DNA of 29,724 bases from Oscillospiraceae bacterium (GTDB lineage: Bacteria > Bacillota > Clostridia > Oscillospirales > Acutalibacteraceae): NCBI GenBank assembly GCA_003526845.1, contig DPVM01000014.1, positions 1 to 29,724 on the forward strand, written 5' to 3'. Below are positions 6,197 through 13,189 of the stretch, piece by piece (position 1 is the first letter of the stretch; each line of letters begins with the position of its first letter). The notes under the pieces are model-generated. The model worked only from the letters and a program-made list of their open reading frames with translations, had not been told where the DNA came from and did no database searches. The position numbers were made by a program, and so were the translations under genes.

Positions 6197-8161
6197 ATGA
6201 GTAATATTCGCTGGGATTTTCCGCTTCTTGGCACAGCAAGTCTAAGCGGAAGCAATAATGCGGCAATTACAATGTTTAAAGGTACCGGGGTAATGGATGG
6301 TTTAGCACGTGAAATTTGTCAAAACTCTTTGGACGCTAAAAGAAAAGACTTACCCGATGAAGTTCCGGTAAAGATGAAATTTGAATTAGTTTATTTAGAA
6401 AAAAGCAAATACCCGTTGTTCTCGGAATATGAAAATATGGTTGACAATGCAATTAGTTTTTGGAACAATCATCCTCTTTGTACACCGGATATTGAATCAT
6501 TTTTAGCAAATATAAAATCAGCGTTAACTGAAGAATTTATTCCTGTTCTTGTTATGAGCGACTATAACACCTCCGGTCTTACAGGCGTAAATCCTAAACC
6601 CGGTGAACAATCGGTATGGAATCTTTTGGTTGACACAGAAGGTATATCCATAAAACAAAATGACAGCAGTGCCGGCAGTTTCGGTATAGGAAAAAACGCA
6701 CCGTTTGCATATTCGGCATATAATATGGTTTGCTATAACACATTAGCAGAAGATGGCGGTCGTGCATTTGAGGGAGTAACTCATATTGTTACATCTCAAC
6801 GACATATTAACGGAAAAAATCTGCCGACACAGTCGACAGGCAAGTATTTATATTTTGAAAACGAATATACTTGGAGACCTGTACTTCCGGAGGATAATTG
6901 TGATGTTGCGCAATTAGATATTTTCAAAAGGACGGAACCGGGAACAGATGTAGCCATATTTGGTTTTAAGACTGATGAGTATCCAAACTGGGAAAAAACA
7001 ACTGTTGTTGCCATACTCAAGAACTTTATTTTAGCGATTTTGAAAGGAAAGTTGGAAGTTACGGTAAAATCTGACGATATTACATATGTCGTTGATAAAA
7101 ACAATCTTGAGTCATTGCTGTATGACGAGTTCTCGGAGGATGTTCAGTTAAGGTATACCCGTCAAATATATGAAACAGTGACAAAGAGTAAGCCTCAAAA
7201 CAGAAAAATTGAAGAAAGTAACGACCTTAGTATTTATGTCCGCTATGATGACTCTTATCGAGCTTCTCTGTCAAGATTCAGATCCACCGGTATGCTGATA
7301 AATACCACTTCTGAATCATTGCCTCATTATTCAATCGTTGTTATTGTAAATGATGTAGGAGAGAAAAAACTAAGCAAAACACTGCGTAAAGCCGAACCTC
7401 CGCAGCATACTGAATGGAAAGCTAAAAACATAACTGATGATAAGAAACTACATAATCTTGCCGCAAAGTATATACGAAACATTTCAAAAGCAATCCAAAA
7501 TATACTGGATGAATTTGAGCGTGCTGAAATAACTGATAAAGTTGACGCAGGCATTGGTAGCTATTTGCCGGATTCCTCAGATATGTCGGTATCAAGTGAA
7601 GGAACGGATGGTCTGAGAACAGATATTAAGATTAAAGAAATCTCATCTTATGATGGACGAGTTTTTTATAATAATCAATATGAAAGCGCAGAAAGCCAAA
7701 ACGGTACAGCAGCTAAAGGCAGCGGTATTAAAGCGGGTAAACGCAAACACAAAAAAAGGCAAAATAAAAAAATAGAAGTTGTCAAGCAGTCAAGTGGTGA
7801 TAAAAAAGGTGTTTCTTCCGGAAGCGGAAAAGTTAAAATTGTTTCTCTTAATATCACGGAGCACAGAACTTATCTGATGGCAGGTAACAAATACAGATTA
7901 TATTTGAACTCGCCGCAAGAGTATTCAAATGTATATATTAGATATTATGCAGGACGTGAAGATAATGGAAAAGATGCACTTGTCATTAAAAATGTAAAAC
8001 TTGAAAATTTGCCGTTAAAAGATGTTAACAGTGAAATTATGGGTCCCATTTCATTGCGTGAAGGAGACAACTATATTTACGTTGAGTTTGCCAATGAAGA
8101 AATTATGGCTTTAATTCCTGAATTTACAATGGAGGTGTCAAATGAGAAAACAAATAGTTGA
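6197..8161 (+). CDS. GHKL (MutL/MORC-like) ATPase, defence-type
   Basis: A 654-residue protein with an N-terminal GHKL ATPase fold. The N box is EICQNSLDA (residues 39-47; Glu39, Asn43, Asp46). The G1 region is MSDYNTSGLTG (120-130) with the ADP-contacting Asp122. The lid motif SAGSFGIGKNAPF is at 158-170. A transducer-like region follows, then a Lys-rich, low-complexity linker (about 515-545, HKKRQNKKIE) and a beta-rich C-terminal domain (about 550-650). Such fast-evolving GHKL ATPases were described in restriction-like systems as relatives of MutL and MORC proteins, and as part of the mza anti-phage system; the usual Z1 helicase partner is missing here. Shine-Dalgarno AAGGAGG (6184-6190). 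It overlaps the next gene by 20 bases. Confidence 0.82.
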   Translation: MSNIRWDFPLLGTASLSGSNNAAITMFKGTGVMDGLAREICQNSLDAKRKDLPDEVPVKMKFELVYLEKSKYPLFSEYENMVDNAISFWNNHPLCTPDIESFLANIKSALTEEFIPVLVMSDYNTSGLTGVNPKPGEQSVWNLLVDTEGISIKQNDSSAGSFGIGKNAPFAYSAYNMVCYNTLAEDGGRAFEGVTHIVTSQRHINGKNLPTQSTGKYLYFENEYTWRPVLPEDNCDVAQLDIFKRTEPGTDVAIFGFKTDEYPNWEKTTVVAILKNFILAILKGKLEVTVKSDDITYVVDKNNLESLLYDEFSEDVQLRYTRQIYETVTKSKPQNRKIEESNDLSIYVRYDDSYRASLSRFRSTGMLINTTSESLPHYSIVVIVNDVGEKKLSKTLRKAEPPQHTEWKAKNITDDKKLHNLAAKYIRNISKAIQNILDEFERAEITDKVDAGIGSYLPDSSDMSVSSEGTDGLRTDIKIKEISSYDGRVFYNNQYESAESQNGTAAKGSGIKAGKRKHKKRQNKKIEVVKQSSGDKKGVSSGSGKVKIVSLNITEHRTYLMAGNKYRLYLNSPQEYSNVYIRYYAGREDNGKDALVIKNVKLENLPLKDVNSEIMGPISLREGDNYIYVEFANEEIMALIPEFTMEVSNEKTNS

Positions 8162-9083
8162 ATACCCTCATCCTGTTTTGACTGAATACACCGGAGATTT
8201 TATTGATTCAAGTTTTTCGATAGAAGTTACAAATCACAGCGATAACGGTAGTGAACTTGTTTTTGAAGTGTTGTGTTCATTAAAATGTGACGGTATGGAG
8301 GATTTAATTAACAAACAGCTTGCAAGTGTTGTTTTGCGTGTGATGTGTTTCCGAACCTCATTTCGCAAACCCTACAAATTAACATTAAACGAACCCACAC
8401 AAATATCAATTCCTAAGAATTTGGTAACCGATGTTATTGATTTTCAGGCGATTGTCGTAATTAATCAAAATTCTGCTGATTATCAGCTTGAAGAATTTAA
8501 CAAAAAATATTTCGGTGAATCGTCATTTAAACTCAGAAAAGGAGACGTTTTAGCAAACGAAGCCGGAATAAAGATTAAGCTGAATTCTGTATTGGAAAAG
8601 AATGCAGCAGGTGTAGTTTTGGTGAGAGGAAGTAAAAATACGCAAAGTATGACGGTTCATTTCGCATCCCTTGAGGACGAAAATCCTGATTTGACAAATT
8701 ACATATATGTTACCTTGCCGGATGCTGAATTTGTCTCGTACGGAACCTTGATGAAAAAGAAAATGTATAAAAGAGAGATTGAACGCTTTTTGCAGGCTTC
8801 TGTTGTTTTACCGGCGATTACGGAAGGTATTTCAAAAATCCGAAATGAACAAATGCTTGAGCCGGACGATATTGAAAAACACTATATCGGAACAATATGG
8901 GCAGATTCTATTTTGGACGCCCTATATAAAAAGATCGGAATTGATGATTTATCAAGTTCCGACCGATCTGATTTGGAATTAGCCAATATACTTCTTGGGA
9001 ATGTTGAAGGTGATTCGTTAAATAATCTGTTTCAGAAAATAAAAGAATGGTCAACAATTAGACAGGAGGACGAAGTATTATGA
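8142..9083 (+). CDS. Unrecognised protein of GHKL operon
   Basis: A 313-residue protein that I cannot assign to a named family. The first half (about 1-140) appears beta-rich, with alternating hydrophobic residues (SFSIEVTNHS, LVFEVLCSLK, SVVLRVMCF). A central part (about 145-195) holds LRKGDVLANEAGIKIKLNS. The C-terminal third (about 200-313) looks helical, with LMKKKMYKREIERFLQASVVLPAITEGIS and an acidic tail. There is no signal peptide or membrane segment. The start ATG overlaps the end of the ATPase gene by 20 bases with Shine-Dalgarno GGAGG just before it, and its stop overlaps the next start (ATGA). This coupling suggests a fixed-ratio complex with the ATPase and the 254-residue protein. 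Confidence 0.7.
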   Translation: MRKQIVEYPHPVLTEYTGDFIDSSFSIEVTNHSDNGSELVFEVLCSLKCDGMEDLINKQLASVVLRVMCFRTSFRKPYKLTLNEPTQISIPKNLVTDVIDFQAIVVINQNSADYQLEEFNKKYFGESSFKLRKGDVLANEAGIKIKLNSVLEKNAAGVVLVRGSKNTQSMTVHFASLEDENPDLTNYIYVTLPDAEFVSYGTLMKKKMYKREIERFLQASVVLPAITEGISKIRNEQMLEPDDIEKHYIGTIWADSILDALYKKIGIDDLSSSDRSDLELANILLGNVEGDSLNNLFQKIKEWSTIRQEDEVL

Positions 9084-9844
9084 TGAATTTAGTTTATTTT
9101 ACTAAAGACGCCTATAACTGTTTAAAAAAAGACTTGAACAATAATAAAGATAATTATTATAGCGAAGAACCTTGGTTAAGTGATTATTTCAAGTCTGTTG
9201 GTATCGATGAGTTCTATAAGGAGTCCACTATTTCGGTTCCGACTATTGAACTTGTTCATACCGGCGATGATACAGAAACAAAAAACAAGGACGATTTAAC
9301 AAATATCAAAATGCTGTATAGTCAGTATAAAGAAAAAATCAACCCATTACAGGCTTCGGACCCGTTATTATGGTCAGCGCTATGCCATATTAAGTTCAAA
9401 AAATATATACTTGAACGATGGAAAAAAGATGATGGAACTGTTAGGTTAGACCAGCGTTTCTTTGCAACGGAAGGCAGGTCGTCTTTACTTTACTACAATG
9501 CAATTTCAAGACTGTGGTGGTCCGGGTATATTACATATGACGAGGAGCAGGAATCATCTGATCCGTGGTATTTAACTAAAGTGCTTTTTTCTGCTCAACA
9601 GATTCAAAAAGATCTTTTTGACCAATCGTTCAGTATGAACAAAACGATTGTTAAAGGCGTATTAAAAGCCTTGAAAAGAATTCAGGAAGAAACAGGAAAT
9701 AATGCAACACCTACATTCAGAAAACTTTGCGATTCATATCTTAATCATTACGGTGTGGTGTCATTACTTGATTTTTTATCTTCTGACGAAATTGAAGAAA
9801 TATCTTATACATATATGAAATCAATTCTATCCACAGACAATTAA
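9080..9844 (+). CDS. DUF6339-like protein of GHKL operon
   Basis: A 254-residue, mostly helical soluble protein, last gene of the operon. Conspicuous features are the tryptophan-rich core DPLLWSALCHIKF, KYILERWKKDDG, RFFATEGRSSLLYYNAISRLWWSGYITYD and PWYLTKVLFSAQQIQKDLFDQSF. These look like the family annotated as DUF6339, seen beside GHKL or restriction-type genes; I am only moderately sure of the name. The position and helical nature match the 'alpha' component of MutL-type systems by analogy. Its start overlaps the previous stop by four bases (ATGA), with GGAGG at 9065-9069. No catalytic motif is evident. Confidence 0.65.
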   Translation: MMNLVYFTKDAYNCLKKDLNNNKDNYYSEEPWLSDYFKSVGIDEFYKESTISVPTIELVHTGDDTETKNKDDLTNIKMLYSQYKEKINPLQASDPLLWSALCHIKFKKYILERWKKDDGTVRLDQRFFATEGRSSLLYYNAISRLWWSGYITYDEEQESSDPWYLTKVLFSAQQIQKDLFDQSFSMNKTIVKGVLKALKRIQEETGNNATPTFRKLCDSYLNHYGVVSLLDFLSSDEIEEISYTYMKSILSTDN

Positions 9845-10043
9845 ATAACGGCAAAAAATTTAAAGATTGATGAGCTTATGCAATATAATAAAGTTGTAAT
9901 ATAAATTAATGATTTTATGAAACAAATGCAATTAATCTGGAAATATTGATAAAAAATATAGATAACCACAAATATATTTTTATATTTAAGAAAACAAAGT
10001 AAATATTTGTTTTAATTAATTAAAAGTTTTAAATAAATAAACG

Positions 10044-10121
10044 ATGACAGTCAATGACACCTAAATCTTAAACTTTTATATATAAAGTTATAGATACAGC
10101 CGTCTTTGACTGTCATTTTTT
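10044..10121 (+). terminator. Nested inverted repeat in 591-base gap
   Basis: The gap 9845-10435 is AT-rich and has no supportable gene. Its one structured feature is a 15-bp inverted repeat, ATGACAGTCAATGAC (10044-10058) with GTCTTTGACTGTCAT (10102-10116), one mismatch, followed by Ts. Inside is a second stem, AACTTT with AAAGTT. T-rich sequence also lies on the other side, so it could terminate both the GHKL operon and the opposing ADP-ribosyltransferase gene. It stands 200 bases from the operon end, so a small RNA is an alternative. Confidence 0.5.
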
Positions 10122-10435
10122 AAAATGCAATTTTAGAAGTTACGATTGTTTGATGTTAGAATTATTATAATAGAGGCTGGGTGTTGGTTAATTATTTTTT
10201 ATGCACAATACCTTGTTTGAACATAAAAAAATTTGTGTGAAGTCCTATGCCGTTGGGAATATGAAAACTTTTTCGTGATTTTATCCCCCACTGGGTTATT
10301 ATTCTGAATATTTTACAAATAATAGGATATATCTGAATTTTATATTTAATATAAACTGGAATAATAGCTATTAAATTATTTTTTTATTATGATTATATAC
10401 AGTTAAGTCGTTTTTTATCTAACTTAAATTATTGA

Positions 10436-11131
10436 TTATTTAATGTTTCCGAAATATTCAATTTTACATTCATATACTTGTTTTCCCAAGGATTTATCAT
10501 AATAAGGTTTTGATATAAGATAAAATCTTGCATTTGGTGGCAATAGCATTTCAGCTTCTGTTTTTTCTACAAATATAGAAGTATATAGTCCAACATTTCC
10601 TTTCTCTACATATATCTTTAATAAATCGTTATAGTTTGAATAAGATTCATCCACTATTTTGACTATATCAGATGATAGGCTCGTACTTACAAATCCTAAT
10701 TCTGTTATATAAGAACCTTTATTGCTTTTTCCTAAGAAATTTTTGATGAATTCTTTATTAACAAGTCTATATAAAACAATGTTTTCCGGTATTCTCGGAG
10801 ACAAATACAGCAATAGTATTAATATGTCGGTGTATTCACGGATAAATTTACTTTTGCTTGTATCATTTTTATTATTTCTCAAATATTCATTAATTGAGCT
10901 ATATGTACATCCACAGTAAGAGTCAATAGCATCGTAATAATCGCTTTTATTATGGTTATATTCCATTTCAGACAACAAACTACTATAATGCTCTTTCCAA
11001 TCTTTATAATGTGTTTCTCCCCACTCTATTGCTTTTTCTCTTGAATTTAAACTTTTATAAAGTGTTTTATCTATATTCATATTTTTATATCCTTTCAATT
11101 TTGATAAAAATAAAGCCATTTTATATGTCAT
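10436..11131 (-). CDS. R-S-E ADP-ribosyltransferase toxin-like protein
   Basis: A 231-residue protein with the fingerprints of the ADP-ribosyltransferase exoenzyme family, which moves ADP-ribose from NAD+ to a target residue. They are the NAD-binding arginine in VLYRLV (Arg122), the STS motif in GFVSTSLS (about 146-153), and the catalytic turn TEAEMLLP, in which Glu192-x-Glu194 gives an E-x-E pair as in arginine-specific enzymes. The N-terminal 90 residues are helical and of unknown function. No signal peptide is evident, so an intracellular target or non-classical delivery is more likely than secretion. Two starts have ribosome binding sites: 11131 (GGAG, seven bases) and 11080 (AAAGG), the latter giving 214 residues. 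It is very AT-rich, opposes all other element genes, and has its own promoter. No immunity gene (ADP-ribosylhydrolase) is adjacent. Confidence 0.82.
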   Translation of the reverse strand: MTYKMALFLSKLKGYKNMNIDKTLYKSLNSREKAIEWGETHYKDWKEHYSSLLSEMEYNHNKSDYYDAIDSYCGCTYSSINEYLRNNKNDTSKSKFIREYTDILILLLYLSPRIPENIVLYRLVNKEFIKNFLGKSNKGSYITELGFVSTSLSSDIVKIVDESYSNYNDLLKIYVEKGNVGLYTSIFVEKTEAEMLLPPNARFYLISKPYYDKSLGKQVYECKIEYFGNIK

Positions 11132-11165
11132 ATCTTAACTCCAAATAAATTTAATAACTATGAAT

Positions 11166-11194
11166 ATAATATAACTAAAAGACATAATATGCAA
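11166..11194 (-). promoter_or_regulatory. Promoter of ADP-ribosyltransferase gene
   Basis: On the minus strand TTGCAT (11194-11189) and TATTAT (11171-11166) are 17 bases apart, about 35 bases before the first possible start codon. Confidence 0.6.
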
Positions 11195-11292
11195 TAGTTT
11201 TGATTTATGCTATCATTAACCGGTAATAAATAAAAAATCATAATTCATATATTTTATATTTTGTTCTTCAAATTTAAAATTGAATAGCATTT

Positions 11293-11338
11293 ATAAAGTC
11301 TTTTATAACGCTTGGCGTTATGGAAGGCTTTATTTTTT
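11293..11338 (+). terminator. 18-bp hairpin with T-run
   Basis: The arms 11293-11310 and 11316-11333 pair along all 18 positions, with three or four G-T pairs and a five-base loop, then six Ts (11333-11338). It has the form of a very stable intrinsic terminator on the plus strand. No gene ends just upstream on that strand, so it may be a leader attenuator for the primase region or an insulator. Confidence 0.7.
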
Positions 11339-11359
11339 GTCCCAAAAAAATTTTTTGAA

Positions 11360-11548
11360 AAAATGTCCAATTTTGACCTCTCCCGTGGCTACCTTATGGG
11401 AGGTGAAAATATTTTTTGAAATTTTTTTGCAAAAAAGCGTGAATTTTGCCCCTCTAAATCTGCGTATTGTGAGAGGACATTTTAAATTCAGTCAAATATC
11501 TCGAGATTTTGAATATATCGAAAGCTCTATAAGGCCTTATGAGCTTTC
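11360..11548 (+). ncRNA. Structured RNA or replication-control region before primase
   Basis: The 449-base gap 11132-11580 lacks a convincing gene but is dense in base-pairing. AAAATGTCC (11360-11368) can close with GGACATTTT (11475-11483). Inside, 11370-11384 pairs with 11398-11410 through ATTTT, ACCT and CCC blocks. CCTCT (11451-11455) pairs with AGAGG (11472-11476), competing with the closing stem. A last hairpin, GAAAGCTC plus ATAAGG (11520-11534) with CCTTAT plus GAGCTTTC (11535-11548), stands about 20 bases before a strong Shine-Dalgarno (GAAGGAGG, 11566-11573). It may be a leader RNA, an antisense-type replication regulator or a folded origin; no known family was recognised. Confidence 0.4.
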
Positions 11549-11580
11549 AATAAATTTAATTATTTGAAGGAGGTAATTCT

Positions 11581-12623
11581 ATGAAATTTAGAATTTATAC
11601 CAGTAATTTTAAAGGTAATGCAAAGAACTGCTTTTATCCGAATTGCATTGAAATAGGTAACGCCGACGATATGAAAAAGGCTGCTTTATACGACCATGTG
11701 TGCTCGTATTTTAATGACAGCAAACGAAGCATTGCCAATTTCAAATCGTCAAATGTAATCGTTATGGACTGTGACAACGACCACAGTAACGAGCCTGACA
11801 AATGGCTTACATCTGACCTTATCGAGGCATATTTTCCCGATGTAAATTATGTCCTCGTTACAAGTAGAAACAACAACAAGGTTAAAGGTAATGCCTGTGC
11901 CAGACCTCGCTTTCATATCTATTTTCCTATAGATGAAACGACCGACACAAACGATTACGCACAAATCAAAAAGGTGTTTTTGAAAAATACCGTTTCTTTG
12001 CCAAAAATGCAGTTGACGCCGCAAGGTCCATTTTTGGCAACGATGCTTGTGTTATTTGGCACGAAGGTAGCTGCGATATTACATCATATATTCAACAGCC
12101 GACTAGAACAAAGGCAGATGAAGTGATTATGGAAGGTAGTCGCAATAGCACAATGTCGCACTACGCAAGCAAGGTTATCAAGCGATTCGGAGATACAGAT
12201 GAGGCGTATCAGCTGTTCCTCGATAAGGCTGCTTTGTGCAATCCTCCACTTGATGATAGCGAACTTGCAACGATATGGAAATCTGCTCAAAACTTTTATA
12301 GCAGAATTGCTATACAGGAAGGTTATGTTGCACCTGATGATTTCAATAACGATTTTGAGTTTCAAATGGATTTGCAATATAAACCAATTGATTATACTGA
12401 TGTTGGACAAGCAGAGGTGTTGGCAAGTCACTATTCTGATAGGTTGCGTTTTAGTACTGCTACCGACTTTATTGTTTACAATGACTCTTATTGGGAGGAG
12501 TCAAAAGAAATGGCACAAGGTTTAGTTCACGAATTGACATACGAACAAGACGAGGAAGCAGCAGAAATGTATAAAGTTGCATGCAAACTTATGAATGAGC
12601 ATTTTTACTATAAAAAAGGTTGA
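11581..12623 (+). pseudogene. Primase-like gene, frameshifted and truncated
   Basis: Two frames together encode the N-terminal part of an element-type primase (archaeo-eukaryotic primase-like, as in plasmid and phage D5-type proteins). The first frame (11581 to about 11980) gives MKFRIYTSNFKGNAKNCFYP with VIVMDCDNDHS, whose Asp pair fits a primase active site, and RPRFHIYFPI. After the five-T run at 11977-11981 the sense frame shifts: the coding-like continuation FEKYRFFAKNAVDAARSIFGND, HEGSCDITSY and KADEVIMEG runs in the other frame and flows into a protein with PPLDDSELATIWKSAQNFYSR up to TGA 12623. One extra T, or two fewer, would restore a single frame. The C-terminus, where a helicase domain normally follows, is missing. 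Shine-Dalgarno GAAGGAGG is intact. It is probably a dead replication gene, though slippage at T5 cannot be excluded. Confidence 0.75.
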
Positions 12624-12659
12624 AAAAGAGTGTACATAAATCTACACGGATAATAAAAA

Positions 12660-12740
12660 CGCAGTTTTACGGGTGGGGGTATCAAAATCACGAAAAGATT
12701 TTGCCCTCACCAACGGGCTGGGGGTTCGTGTGAATTTTTC
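12660..12740. repeat. G-rich direct repeat and hairpins, possible transfer origin
   Basis: The noncoding stretch 12624-12869 includes two similar G-rich blocks, ACGGGTGGGGGT (12669-12680) and ACGGGCTGGGGGTT (12713-12726). Between them are an AAAATC/GATTTT hairpin and a GCCC/GGGC pair. Similar G-rich blocks are common beside mobilisation genes in clostridial elements, so a relaxase recognition site (oriT) or replication origin is possible. No relaxase gene is present here, so this is weak. The remaining bases up to 12869 show nothing else. Confidence 0.3.
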
Positions 12741-12869
12741 TTAATTCAAAGAGGGCATTGACCCAACAGGTTGATTCAAATGTGGCAAATGTTGCTGTTA
12801 ATCAATATACAGATATTGACTTGGTATAATTTGCCATTTAATTACCAAAACTATCAGAGGAGGGATACT

Positions 12870-13088
12870 ATGCAGTTAGAAAAAAACGAAACGCAAAAGG
12901 TGTTTGAAATTTGGCTCAGCAAAGCTGAAAAGCAAATGGTTGATGAGAATAATTCATTGTCAAAATTAATTGATATTTGTAATCAAATGGGATATAAGCC
13001 TGTTGTATTTGTATCGGGCAGTAACGATTTAATTGCGGGCACAACTGCCATTATTGACCGAAGAATAAAAAGAAAAGCTGTGGCATAA
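12870..13088 (+). CDS. Small protein upstream of recombinase
   Basis: A 72-residue protein that I cannot name. It begins with a charged helix (KNETQKVFEIWLSKAEKQMVD), then SLSKLIDICNQMG, and a possible beta-hairpin YKPVVFVSGSNDLIAGTTAII, ending in basic DRRIKRKAVA. The ATG at 12870 is chosen over upstream starts because GAGGAGGG (12857-12864) lies just before it. It ends about 100 bases before the recombinase and is on the same strand. Size, basic tail and position would suit a recombination directionality factor or an element regulator, but nothing in the sequence proves this. Confidence 0.6.
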   Translation: MQLEKNETQKVFEIWLSKAEKQMVDENNSLSKLIDICNQMGYKPVVFVSGSNDLIAGTTAIIDRRIKRKAVA

Positions 13089-13189
13089 TGCACAAATCGG
13101 CTGTTATATTTTGGTTGCAAATCCAATATTTATGACTTGATATGTCACCGATTTATATGGCAATATGACTATAAGAAAGGGGTGTTTTT

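Noticed and set aside
11280..11567. 95-residue open frame in the structured region before the primase
   Set aside because: Composition follows the hairpins and T-runs; it has no ribosome binding site and no protein-like pattern.
12771..12869. Upstream extension of the 72-residue protein (starting MIQMWQM)
   Set aside because: The extension lacks a ribosome binding site, while the ATG at 12870 has a strong one.
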